Position numbers and translations under genes: made by a program. Positions 14,601 to 27,805 of a stretch of 64,000 bases of DNA are shown piece by piece (position 1 is the first letter of the stretch; each line of letters begins with the position of its first letter). Below the pieces are notes generated by a model. That model worked only from the letters and a program-made list of their open reading frames with translations. It was not told the origin of the DNA and did not search any database. The DNA comes from Hydractinia symbiolongicarpus (lineage: Eukaryota > Cnidaria > Hydrozoa > Anthoathecata > Hydractiniidae), in contig NC_079877.1 of the NCBI RefSeq assembly GCF_029227915.1, positions 20,797,851 through 20,861,850 on the forward strand, written 5' to 3'.

Positions 14601-16500
14601 TGGCCTTATAACACCTTCAACTACGTGCATGGCCTTCCAAAAGGCGTAATATTGTGTTTTACGACATAATTAAGGCCCTACATTTAAATTACGTGGTTCC
14701 ACGTATCGGCACAGGTTGCCATTGGTCTAGTCTTTGCAATCTAAATGGACTACAACGTACCAAGTCGTTTTCCATGGCGCCATTGCCTTATATCAACGTC
14801 AACTACGAGAATAGCCCTCCAAAAGCCGCGATATGGCTTTTTGCCGTCTAAGAAAAGGCTTACACGTAAATCACTTATTTCCACGAACCTGCTCATGGTA
14901 TCATTGGTCTAGTCCTTTTGGTTTCAAAGGACTATAACGTTTCAAGTCGGTTTCCTTGGCGTTCTGGCCTTATATCACCGTCAACTACGTGCATGGCCTT
15001 CCAAAAGGCGTAATATTGTGTTTTACGACATAATTAAGGCCCTACATTTAAATTACGTGGTTCCACGTATCGGCACAGGTTGCCATTGGTCTAGTCTTTG
15101 CAATCTTAATGGACTACAACGTACCAAGTCGTTTTCCATGGCGCCATTGCCTTATATCAACGTCAACTACGAGCACAGCCTTCTAAAAGCCGTAATATGG
15201 CTTGTTGCCGCCTAATAAAAGCCTTACACGTAAATCACATTTTTCCACGAGCCTGCGCAAGGTACCATTGCTCCAGTCCTTTCAATCTCAATGGAATACA
15301 ACGTCCAAAGTCATTTTTCTTGACGCCAGGCGCTTATATTGCCGTCAACTACGTGCATAGCCATCTAAAAGCCGTAATATGGCCTTTTGCCGCTGAATAA
15401 AGGCCTTACACGACAGTCACGTGTTTCCACGAGACTTCGCATGGTACCATTGGTCTAGTCCATTTAGTCTCAAAGGACTACAACGTTCCAAGTTAGTTTC
15501 CTTGACGACATGGCCTTATATCACAGTCAACTACATGCATAGCCTTCTAAATGCCTTAATGTGGACTTTTGCGCCCTAATTGAGGCCGTACACTTAAATT
15601 ACGTGGTTCCACGTGTCTGCGCAGCTTGCCATTTGTCTAGTCCTTGCAGTTTCAATGGACTTCAACGTCCCAAGTTCTCTTCCGTGGGGCTATGACCTGA
15701 TATCACTTTCAACTAGGCGCATAGTCTTTTGAAGCCTGTAATATGGCCTTTTCCGCCTAATAAAGGCCTTACACCAAAATCAGGTATTTCCACGAGACTG
15801 CGCATGGTACCATTGGTCTAGTCCTTGCAGTCACAATGGACTACAACGTCCCAAGTCGTTTTCTTTAACGCCATGCCCTTATATCATCGTCAATTACGCG
15901 CATAGCCTTCTACAAGCCGTAGTATGGCCTTTTGCAGCCTAATTAAGGCTTTACACGTTAATTACGTGCTTCCACAAGCCGGCGCATGGTATCATTGTTC
16001 TTATTCTTTCAGTCTCAATAGACTGCAACGTGCCAAGTCGTTTTACTTGGCGCCATGGCCTTATATCACCGTCAATTACGCGCATAGCCTTCTACAAGCC
16101 GTAGTATGGCCTTTTACAGCCTAATTAAGGCCTTACACGTAAATTACGAGCTTCCACAAGCCGGTGCATAGTATCATTGGTGTAGTCCTTTCAGTCTCAA
16201 TGGACTGCAACGTGCCAAGTCGTTTTACTTGGCGTCATGGCCTTATAACACCTTCAACTACGTGCATGGCCTTCCAAAAGGCGTAATATTGTGTTTTACG
16301 ACATAATTAAGGCCCTACATTTAAATTACGTGGTTCCACGTATCGGCACAGGTTGCCATTGGTCTAGTCTTTGCAATCTAAATGGACTACAACGTACCAA
16401 GTCGTTTTCCATGGCGCCATTGCCTTATATCAACGTCAACTACGAGAATAGCCCTCCAAAAGCCGCGATATGGCTTTTTGCCGTCTAAGAAAAGGCTTAC
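11620..16500 (+). repeat. Higher-order repeat, 1637-bp unit (9 monomers)
   Basis: Blocks at 12650, 14287 and 15924, and at 13017, 14654 and 16291, are spaced exactly 1637 bp (9 x 182 - 1). The first junction is near 13257, where the sequence jumps back to that found near 11620. The third copy overlaps the start of the next, 2366-bp unit, so the two amplifications were sequential. Monomers containing TGTTTTACGACATAATTAAG are diagnostic of this unit. Confidence 0.8.
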
Positions 16501-19500
16501 ACGTAAATCACATATTTCCACGAACCTGCTCATGGTATCATTGGTCTAGTCCTTTTGGTTTCAAAGGACTATAACGTTTCAAGTCGGTTTCCTTGGCGTT
16601 CTGGCCTTATATCACCGTCAACTACGTGCATGGCCTTCCAAAAGGCGTAATATTGTGTTTTACGACATAATTAAGGCCCTACATTTAAATTACGTGGTTC
16701 CACGTATCGGCACAGGTTGCCATTGGTCTAGTCTTTGCAATCTTAATGGACTACAACGTACCAAGTCGTTTTCCATGTCACCATTGCCTTATATCAACGT
16801 CAACTACGAGAATAGCCCTCCAAAAGCCGCGATATGGCCTTTTGCCGTCTAAGAAAAGGCGTACACGTAAATCACTTATTTCCACGAACCTGCTCATGGT
16901 ATCATTGGTCTAGTCCTTTTGGTTTCAAAGGACTATAACGTTTCAAGTCGGTTTCCTTGGCGTTCTGGCCTTATATCACCGTCAACTACGTGCTTAGTTT
17001 TCTAAAAGCCGTAGTATGGCCTTTTACGGGCTAATTAAGACGTTACACGTGAATTACGTGGTTCTACGTGTTCGTGCAGCTTGCCATTGGTCTAGTCTTT
17101 GCAGTCTCAATGGACTACAACGTCCCAAGTCGTTTTCCTTGACGCCATGCACTTATATCATCGTCAATTACGCGCATAGCCTTCTACAAGCCGTAGTATG
17201 GCCTTTTGCAGCCTAATTAAGGCTTTACACGTAAATTACGTGCTTCCAAAAGTTGGCGCATGGTATCATTGGTCTAGTCCTTGCAGTCACAATGGACTAC
17301 AACGTCCAAAGTCGTTTTCTTCGGCGCCATGGCCTTTTATCACAATCAACTACGTGCATAGCCTTCTACAAGCCGTTATATGGTCTTTTACGACATAATT
17401 AAGGCCGTACACTTAAATTACGTGGTTCCACGTGTCTGGACAGGCTACCATGGGTGTAGTCCTTGCTGTCTCAATGGACTACAACGTCCAAAGTCAATTT
17501 TCTTGGCGCCATGCCCTTATATCATCGTCAACTACGTGCATAGCCTTCTAAAAGACTTAATATGGTCTTTTACGACATACTTAAGGCCCTACACTTAAAT
17601 TAGGTGGTTCCACGTATCGGCACAAGTTGCCATGGGTCTAGTCTTTGCAGTTTTAATGGACTACAACGTACCAAGTCGTTTTCCATGGCGCCATTGCCTT
17701 ATATCAACGTCAACTACGAGCATAGCCTTCTAAAAGCCGTGATATGGCCTTTTTGCCGACTAATAAAGGCCTTACACGACAGTCACGTGTTTCCACGAGA
17801 CTTCGCATGGTACCATTGGTCTAGTCCATTTAGTCTCAAAGGACTACAACGTTCCAAGTTAGTTTCCTTGACGACATGGCCTTATATCACAGTCAACTAC
17901 ATGCATAGCCTTCTAAATGCCTTAATGTGGACTTTTGCGCCCTAATTGAGGCCGTACACTTAAATTACGTGGTTCCACGTGTCTGCGCAGCTTGCCATTT
18001 GTCTAGTCCTTGCAGTTTCAATGGACTTCAACGTCCCAAGTTCTCTTCCGTGGGGCTATGACCTGATATCACTTTCAACTAGGCGCATAGTCTTTTGAAG
18101 CCTGTAATATGGCCTTTTCCGCCTAATAAAGGCCTTACACCAAAATCAGGTATTTCCACGAGACTGCGCATGGTACCATTGGTCTAGTCCTTGCAGTCAC
18201 AATGGACTACAACGTCCCAAGTCGTTTTCTTTAACGCCATGCCCTTATATCATCGTCAATTACGCGCATAGCCTTCTACAAGCCGTAGTATGGCCTTTTG
18301 CAGCCTAATTAAGGCTTTACACGTTAATTACGTGCTTCCACAAGCCGGCGCATGGTATCATTGTTCTTATTCTTTCAGTCTCAATAGACTGCAACGTGCC
18401 AAGTCGTTTTACTTGGCGCCATGGCCTTATATCACCGTCAATTACGCGCATAGCCTTCTACAAGCCGTAGTATGGCCTTTTACAGCCTAATTAAGGCCTT
18501 ACACGTAAATTACGAGCTTCCACAAGCCGGTGCATAGTATCATTGGTGTAGTCCTTTCAGTCTCAATGGACTGCAACGTGCCAAGTCGTTTTACTTGGCG
18601 TCATGGCCTTATAACACCTTCAACTACGTGCATGGCCTTCCAAAAGGCGTAATATTGTGTTTTACGACATAATTAAGGCCCTACATTTAAATTACGTGGT
18701 TCCACGTATCGGCACAGGTTGCCATTGGTCTAGTCTTTGCAATCTAAATGGACTACAACGTACCAAGTCGTTTTCCATGGCGCCATTGCCTTATATCAAC
18801 GTCAACTACGAGAATAGCCCTCCAAAAGCCGCGATATGGCTTTTTGCCGTCTAAGAAAAGGCTTACACGTAAATCACATATTTCCACGAACCTGCTCATG
18901 GTATCATTGGTCTAGTCCTTTTGGTTTCAAAGGACTATAACGTTTCAAGTCGGTTTCCTTGGCGTTCTGGCCTTATATCACCGTCAACTACGTGCATGGC
19001 CTTCCAAAAGGCGTAATATTGTGTTTTACGACATAATTAAGGCCCTACATTTAAATTACGTGGTTCCACGTATCGGCACAGGTTGCCATTGGTCTAGTCT
19101 TTGCAATCTTAATGGACTACAACGTACCAAGTCGTTTTCCATTTCACCATTGCCTTATATCAACGTCAACTACGAGAATAGCCCTCCAAAAGCCGCGATA
19201 TGGCCTTTTGCCGTCTAAGAAAAGGCGTACACGTAAATCACTTATTTCCACGAACCTGCTCATGGTATCATTGGTCTAGTCCTTTTGGTTTCAAAGGACT
19301 ATAACGTTTCAAGTCGGTTTCCTTGGCGTTCTGGCCTTATATCACCGTCAACTACGTGCTTAGTTTTCTAAAAGCCGTAGTATGGCCTTTTACGGGCTAA
19401 TTAAGACGTTACACGTGAATTACGTGGTTCTACGTGTTCGTGCAGCTTGCCATTGGTCTAGTCTTTGCAGTCTCAATGGACTACAACGTCCCAAGTCGTT

Positions 19501-21065
19501 TTCCTTGACGCCATGCACTTATATCATCGTCAATTACGCGCATAGCCTTCTACAAGCCGTAGTATGGCCTTTTGCAGCCTAATTAAGGCTTTACACGTAA
19601 ATTACGTGCTTCCAAAAGTTGGCGCATGGTATCATTGGTCTAGTCCTTGCAGTCACAATGGACTACAACGTCCAAAGTCGTTTTCTTCGGCGCCATGGCC
19701 TTTTATCACAATCAACTACGTGCATAGCCTTCTACAAGCCGTTATATGGTCTTTTACGACATAATTAAGGCCGTACACTTAAATTACGTGGTTCCACGTG
19801 TCTGGACAGGCTACCATGGGTGTAGTCCTTGCTGTCTCAATGGACTACAACGTCCAAAGTCAATTTTCTTGGCGCCATGCCCTTATATCATCGTCAACTA
19901 CGTGCATAGCCTTCTAAAAGACTTAATATGGTCTTTTACGACATACTTAAGGCCCTACACTTAAATTAGGTGGTTCCACGTATCGGCACAAGTTGCCATG
20001 GGTCTAGTCTTTGCAGTTTTAATGGACTACAACGTACCAAGTCGTTTTCCATGGCGCCATTGCCTTATATCAACGTCAACTACGAGCATAGCCTTCTAAA
20101 AGCCGTGATATGGCCTTTTTGCCGACTAATAAAGGCCTTACACGACAGTCACGTGTTTCCACGAGACTTCGCATGGTACCATTGGTCTAGTCCATTTAGT
20201 CTCAAAGGACTACAACGTTCCAAGTTAGTTTCCTTGACGACATGGCCTTATATCACAGTCAACTACATGCATAGCCTTCTAAATGCCTTAATGTGGACTT
20301 TTGCGCCCTAATTGAGGCCGTACACTTAAATTACGTGGTTCCACGTGTCTGCGCAGCTTGCCATTTGTCTAGTCCTTGCAGTTTCAATGGACTTCAACGT
20401 CCCAAGTTCTCTTCCGTGGGGCTATGACCTGATATCACTTTCAACTAGGCGCATAGTCTTTTGAAGCCTGTAATATGGCCTTTTCCGCCTAATAAAGGCC
20501 TTACACCAAAATCAGGTATTTCCACGAGACTGCGCATGGTACCATTGGTCTAGTCCTTGCAGTCACAATGGACTACAACGTCCCAAGTCGTTTTCTTTAA
20601 CGCCATGCCCTTATATCATCGTCAATTACGCGCATAGCCTTCTACAAGCCGTAGTATGGCCTTTTGCAGCCTAATTAAGGCTTTACACGTTAATTACGTG
20701 CTTCCACAAGCCGGCGCATGGTATCATTGTTCTTATTCTTTCAGTCTCAATAGACTGCAACGTGCCAAGTCGTTTTACTTGGCGCCATGGCCTTATATCA
20801 CCGTCAATTACGCGCATAGCCTTCTACAAGCCGTAGTATGGCCTTTTACAGCCTAATTAAGGCCTTACACGTAAATTACGAGCTTCCACAAGCCGGTGCA
20901 TAGTATCATTGGTGTAGTCCTTTCAGTCTCAATGGACTGCAACGTGCCAAGTCGTTTTACTTGGCGTCATGGCCTTATAACACCTTCAACTACGTGCATG
21001 GCCTTCCAAAAGGCGTAATATTGTGTTTTACGACATAATTAAGGCCCTACATTTAAATTACGTGG
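15395..21065 (+). repeat. Higher-order repeat, 2366-bp unit (13 monomers)
   Basis: The unit at 15395-17760 is repeated at 17761-20126 and again in part to about 21065, with offset 2366 = 13 x 182. Matching blocks include 15924, 18290 and 20656; 17016 and 19382; 17380 and 19746; 17604 and 19970. Differences between copies are very few (for example a two-base change near 19143), so this is among the youngest amplifications in the array. Confidence 0.85.
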
Positions 21066-24000
21066 TTCCACGTGTCTGCGCAGCTTGCCATTTGTCTAGT
21101 CCTTGCAGTCCCAATGGACTACAACGCCCCAAGTTCTTTTCCGACGGGCCATGACCTGATATCACCTTCAACTAGGCGCATAGACTTCTGAGGCCTGTAA
21201 TATGGCCTTTTGCCGCCGAATAAAGGCCTTACACCAAAATCACGTATTTCCACGAGACTGCGCATGGTACCATTGGTGTAGTACTTGCAGTCACAATGGA
21301 CTATAACGTATCAAGTCGTTTTCCATGGCGCCATTGCCTTATATCATCGTCCATTACGCGCATAGCCTTCTACAAGCCGTAGTATGGCCTTTTGCAGCCT
21401 AATTAAGTCCTTACACGTAAATTACGTGCTTCCACAAGTTGGCCCATGGTATCATTGGTCTAGTCCTTTCAGTCTCAAAGGACTACAACGTTCCAAGTCG
21501 TTTTACTTGGCGCAGTCGCCTTATATCACCGTCAACTACGTGCATAGCCTTCTAAAAGCCGTAATATGGCTTTTTGCGGCCTAACTAAGGCGTTACACCA
21601 AAATCTCGTATTTCCACGAGACTGGGCATAGTACCATTGGTCTAGTCCTTGCAGTCACAATGGACTACAACGTCCAAAGTCGTTTTCTTTGGCGCCATGG
21701 CCTTTTATCACAATCAAATACCTGCATAGCCTTCTAAAAGCCGTGATATGGCCTTTTTGCCGCCTAATAAAGGCCTTACACGAAAATCGCGTATTTCCAC
21801 GAGACTGCGCATGGTACCATTGGTCTAGCCCTTGCAGTCTCAATGGACTACAACGTCCAAAGTCGTTTTCCTTGGCGTCCTGGCGTTATATCACCGTCAA
21901 CTACGTGTGTAGTTTTCTAAAAGCCGTAATATGGCTTTTTGCGGCCTAATTAAGACGTTACACGTGAATTACGTAGTTGCACGTGTCTGCGCAGCTTGCC
22001 ATTGGTCTTGTCCTTGCTGTCTTAATAGACTACCACGTCTCAAGTTTTTTTCCATGGTGCCATTACCCGATGTCTCCTTCAACTGGGCGCATAGCTTTCT
22101 AAAGGCCGTAATATGGCCTTTTGCCGCCGAATAAAGGCCTTACACCAAAATCACCTATTTCCACGAGACTGCGCATGGTACCATTTGTCTAGTACTTGCA
22201 GTCACAATAGACTATAACGTATCAAGTCGTTTTCCATGGCGCCATTGCCTTATATCATCGTCCATTACGCGCATAGCCTTCTACAAGCCGTAGTATGGCC
22301 TTTTGCAGCCTAATTAAGGCCTTACACGTAAATTACGTGCTTCCACAAGTTGGCCCATGGTATCATTGGTCTAGTCCTTTCAGTCTCAAAGGACTACAAC
22401 GTTCCAAGTCGTTTTACTTGGCGCAGTCGCCTTATATCACCGTCAACTACGTGCATAGCCTTCTAAAAGCCGTAATATGGCTTTTTGCGGCCTAACTAAG
22501 GCGTTACACCAAAATCTCGTATTTCCACGAGACTGGGCATAGTACCATTGGTCTAGTCCATTTAGTCTCAAAGGACTACAACGTTCCAAGTTGGTTTCCT
22601 TGACGACATGGCCTTATATCACAGTCAACTACATGCATAGCCTTCTAAATGCCTTAATACGGACTTTTGCGCCCTAATTGAGGCCGTACACTTAAATTAC
22701 GTGGTTCCACGTGTCTGCGCAGCTTGCCATTTGTCTAGTCCTTGCAGTCTCAATGGACTTCACCGTCCCAAGTTCTTTTCCGTGGGGCTATGACCTGATA
22801 TCACTTCCAACTAGGCGCATAGTCTTTTGAAGCCAGTAATATGGCCTTTTGCCGCCTAATAAAGGCCTTACACCAAAATCAGGTATTTCCACGAGACTGC
22901 GCATGGTACCATTAGTCTAGTCCTTGCAGTCTCAATGGACTACATCGTCCCAAGTCGTTTTTCTCGACGCCAGGCGCTTATATTGCCGTCAACTACGTGC
23001 ATAGCCATCTAAAAGCCGTAATATGGCCTTTTGCCGCTGAATAAAGGCCTTACACGGCAGTCACGTGTTTCCACAAAACTTCGCATGGTACCAATGGTCT
23101 AGTCCTTTTAGTCTCAAAGGACTACAACGTTCCAAGTTGGTTTCCTTGGCGTTCTGGCCTTATATCACCGTCAACTACGTGCTTAGTTTTCTAAAAGCCG
23201 TAATATGACCTTTTACGGCCTAATTAAGACGTTACACGTGAATTACGTGGTTCTACGTGTTCGCGCAGCTTGCCATTGGTCTAGTCTTTGCAGTCTCAAT
23301 GGACTACAACGTCCCAAGTCGTTTTCCTTGACGCCATGCACTTATATCATCGTCCATTACGCGCATAGCCTTCTACAAGCCGTAGTATGGCCTTTTGCAC
23401 CCTAATTAAGGCCTTACACGTAAATTACGTGCTTCCACAAGTTGGCCCATTGTATCATTGGTCTAGTCCTTTCAGTCTCAAAGGACTACAACGTTCCACG
23501 TCGTTTTACTTGGCGCAGTCGCCTTATATCACCGTCAACTACGTGCATAGCCTTCTAAAAGGCGTAATATGGCTTTTTGCGGCCTAATTAAGGCGTTACA
23601 CCAAAATCTCGTATTTTCACGAGACTGGGCATAGTACCATTGGTCTAGTCCTTGCAGTCACAATGGACTACAACGTCCAAAGTCGTTTTCTTTGGCGCCA
23701 TGCCCGTTTATCACAATCAACTTGGTGCATAGCCTTCTACAAGCCGTTATATGGCCTTTTGCAGCCTAATTAAGGCCTTACACGTAAATTACGTGGTTCT
23801 ACAAGCCTGCGCATGGTATCATTGGTCTAATCCTTTCAGTCTCAATGGACTGCAACGTGCCAAGTCGTTTCCCATGGTGCCATTGCCTTATATCAACTTA
23901 TCAGTCAACTACATGCATAGCCTTTTAATGCCCTAATATGGACTTTGCGCCCTAATTAAAGCCTTATACGTGAATCATGTGGTTGCACGTGTCCACGCAG

Positions 24001-27000
24001 CTTGCCATTGGTCTAGTCTTTGCAGTCTCAATGGACTACAACGTCCCAAGTCGTTTTCCTTGACGCCATGCACTTTTATCACCGTCAACTACAAGCATAG
24101 CCTTCTACAAGCCGTAGTATAGCCTTTTGCAGCCTAATTAAGGCCTTACACGTAAATTACGTGCTTCCACAAGCTTGTGCATGGTATCATTGTTCTTATT
24201 CTTTCAGTCTCAATAGACTGCAACGTGCCAAGTCGTTTTATTTGGCGCCATGGCCTTATATCACCGTCAATTACGCGCATAGCCTTCTACAAGCCGTAGT
24301 ATGGCCTTTTGCAGCCTAATTAAGGCCTTACACGTAAATTACGAGCTTCCACAAGCCGGTGCATGGTATCATTGGTCTAGTCCTTTCAGTCTCAATGGAC
24401 TGCAACGTGCCGAGTCGTTTTACTTGGCGCCATGGCCTTATATCACCTTCAACTACGCGCATAGCCTTTTAAAAGACGTAATATTGTGTTTTACGACATA
24501 ATTAAGGCCCTACACTAAAATTACGTGGTTAAACGTATCGGCACAGATTGCCATGGGTCTAGTCTTTGCAGTCTCAATGGACTACAACGTACCAAGTTGT
24601 CTTCCATGGCACCATTGCCTTATATCAACGTCAACTACGTGCGTAGCCTTCCAAAAGCCGTAATATGGCTTTTTGCGGACTAATTACGGTGTTACACGTG
24701 AATTACGTGGTTCCACGTGTTTGTGCAGCTTGCCATTGGTCTAGTCCTTGCAGTCTCAATGGACTACATCGTCCCAAGTCGTTTTTCTCGACGCCAGGCG
24801 CTTATATTGCCGTCAACTACGTGCATAGCCATCTAAAAGCCGTAATATGGCCTTTTGCCGCTGAATAAAGGCCTTACACGTAAATTACGTGCTTCCACAA
24901 GTTGGCGCATGGTATCATTGGTCTAGTCCTTGCAGTCACAATGGACTACAACGTCCAAAGTCGTTTTCTTCGGCGCCATGGCCTTTTATCACAATCAACT
25001 ACGTGCATAGCCTTCTACAAGCCGTTATATGGTCTTTTACGACATAATTAAGGCCGTACACTTAAATTACGTGGTTCCACGTGTCTGGACAGGCTACCAT
25101 GGGTGTAGTCTTTGCAGTCTCAATGGACTACAACGTACCAAGTCGTTTTCCATGGCGCCATTGTCTTATATCAACGTCAACTACGAGCATAGCCTTCTAA
25201 AAGCCGTGATATGGCCTTTTTGCCGCCTAATAAAGGCCTTACACGAAAATCGCGTATTTCCACGAGACTGCGCATAGTACCATTGGTCTAGCCCTTGCAG
25301 TCTCAATGGACTACAACTTCCAAAGTCGTTTTCCTTGGCGTCCTGGCGTTATATCACCGTCAACTACGTGCGTAGTTTTCTAAAAGCCGTAATATGGCTT
25401 TTTGCGGCCTAATTAAGACGTTACACGTGAATTACGTAGTTGCACGTGTCTGCGCAGCTTGCCATTGGTCTTGTCCTTGCTGTCTTAATAGACTACCACG
25501 TCTCAAGTTCTTTTCCATGGTGCCATTACCCGATGTCTCCTTCAACTGGGTGCATAGCTTTCTAGAGGCCGTAATATGGCCTTTTGCCGCCGAATAAAGG
25601 CCTTACACCAAAATCACCTATTTCCACGAGACTGCGCATGGTACCATTTGTCTAGTACTTGCAGTCACAATGGACTATAACGTTTCAAGTCGTTTTACTT
25701 GGCGCCATGGCCTTATATCACCGTCAGCTACGTGCATAGCCTTCTAAAAGTCGTAATATTGTCTTTTATGACATAATTAAGGCCCAACACTTTAATTACG
25801 TGGTTCCACGTATCCGCACAGGTTGCCATGGGTCTAGTCTATGCAGTCTCAATGGACTACAACGTACCAAGTCGGTTTCCATGGCGCCATGGCCTTATAT
25901 CAACGTCAACTACAAGCACAGCCTTCTAAAAGCCGTAATATGGCTTTTTACCGCCTAATAAAAGCCTTACACGTAAATCACATATTTCCACGAGCCTGCA
26001 CAAGGTACCATTGCTCCAGTCCTTTCAATCTCAATGGACTACAACGTCCAAAGTCATTATTCTTGACGCCAGGCGCTTATATTGCCGTCAACTACGTGCA
26101 TAGCCATCTAAAAGCCGTAATATGGCCTTTTGCCGCTGACTAAAGGCCTTACACGACAGTCACGTGTTTCCACGAGACTTCGCATGGTACCATTGGTCTG
26201 GTCCATTTAGTCTCAAAGGACTACAACGTTCCAAGTTGGTTTCCTTGACGACATGGCCTTATATCACAGTCAACTACATGCATAGCCTTCTAAATGCCTT
26301 AATATGGACTTTTGCGCCCTAATTGAGGCCGTACACTTAAATTACGTGGTTCCACGTGTCTGCGCAGCTTGCCATTTGTCTAGTCCTTGCAGTCTCAATG
26401 GACTTCACCGTCCCAAGTTCTTTTCCGTGGGGCTATGACCTGATATCACTTCCAACTAGGCGCATAGTCTTTTGAAGCCTGTAATATGGCCTTTTGCCGC
26501 CTAATAAAGGCCTTACACCAAAATCAGGTATTTCCACGAGACTGCGCATGGTACCATTAGTCTAGTCCTTGCAGTCTCAATGGACTACATCGTCCCAAGT
26601 CGTTTTTCTCGACGCCAGGCGCCTATATTGCCGTCAACTACGTGCATAGCCATCTAAAAGCCGTAATATGGCCTTTTGCCGCTGAATAAAGGCCTTACAC
26701 GGCAGTCACGTGTTTCCACAAAACTTCGCATGGTACCATTGGTCTAGTCCTTTTAGTCTCAAAGGACTACAACGTTCCAAGTTGGTTTCCTTGGCGTTCT
26801 GGCCTTATATCACCGTCAACTACGTGCTTAGTTTTCTAAAAGCCGCAATATTACCTTTTACGGCCTAATTAAGACGTTACACGTGAATTACGTGGTTCTA
26901 CGTGTTCGCGCAGCTTGCCATTGGTCTAGTCTTTGCAGTCTCAATGGACTACAACGTCCCAAGTCGTTTTCCTTGACGCCATGCACTTATATCATCGTCC

Positions 27001-27754
27001 ATTACGCGCATAGCCTTCTACAAGCCGTAGTATGGCCTTTTGCAGCCTAATTAAGGCCTTACACGTAAATTACGTGCTTCCACAAGTTGGCCCATTGTAT
27101 CATTGGTCTAGTCCTTTCAGTCTCAAAGGACTATAACGTTCCAAGTCGTTTTACTTGGCGCAGTCGCCTTATATCACCGTCAACTACGTGCATAGCCTTC
27201 TAAAAGGCGTAATATGGCTTTTTGCGGCCTAATTAAGGCGTTACACCAAAATCTCGTATTTTCACGAGACTGGGCATAGTACCATTGGTCTAGTCCTTGC
27301 AGTCACAATGGACTACAACGTCCAAAGTCGTTTTCTTTGGCGCCATGGCCTTTTATCACAATCAACTACGTGCATAGCCTTCTACAAGCCGTTATATGGC
27401 CTTTTGCAGCCTAATTAAGGCCTTACACGTAAATTACGTGGTTCTACAAGCCTGCGCATGGTATCATTGGTCTAATCCTTTCAGTCTCAATGGACTGCAA
27501 CGTGCAAAGTCGTTTCCCATGGTGCCATTGCCTTATATCAACTTATCAGTCAACTACATGCATAGCCTTTTAATGCCCTAATATGGACTTTGCGCCCTAA
27601 TTAAAGCCTTATACGTGAATCATGTGGTTGCACGTGTCCACGCAGCTTGCCATTGGTCTAGTCCTTGCAGTCTCAATAGACTACAACGTCCCAATTCGTT
27701 TTCGTTTGCGCCATGCCCCTGTATCACCGTCAACTACAAGCATAGCCTTCTACA

Positions 27755-27805
27755 AGCCGTAGTATAGCCGTAGTATAGCCTTTTGCAGCCTAATTAATTA
27801 ACGTA
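27755..27805 (+). other. Recombination junction inside satellite
   Basis: The block GCCGTAGTATA is immediately duplicated, and then CCTAATTAATTAACGTACC joins the start of one monomer directly to the middle of another, skipping most of a monomer. The homologous place near 32521 is regular. This marks the breakpoint at which copy 1 of the 4306-bp duplication ends. Confidence 0.7.
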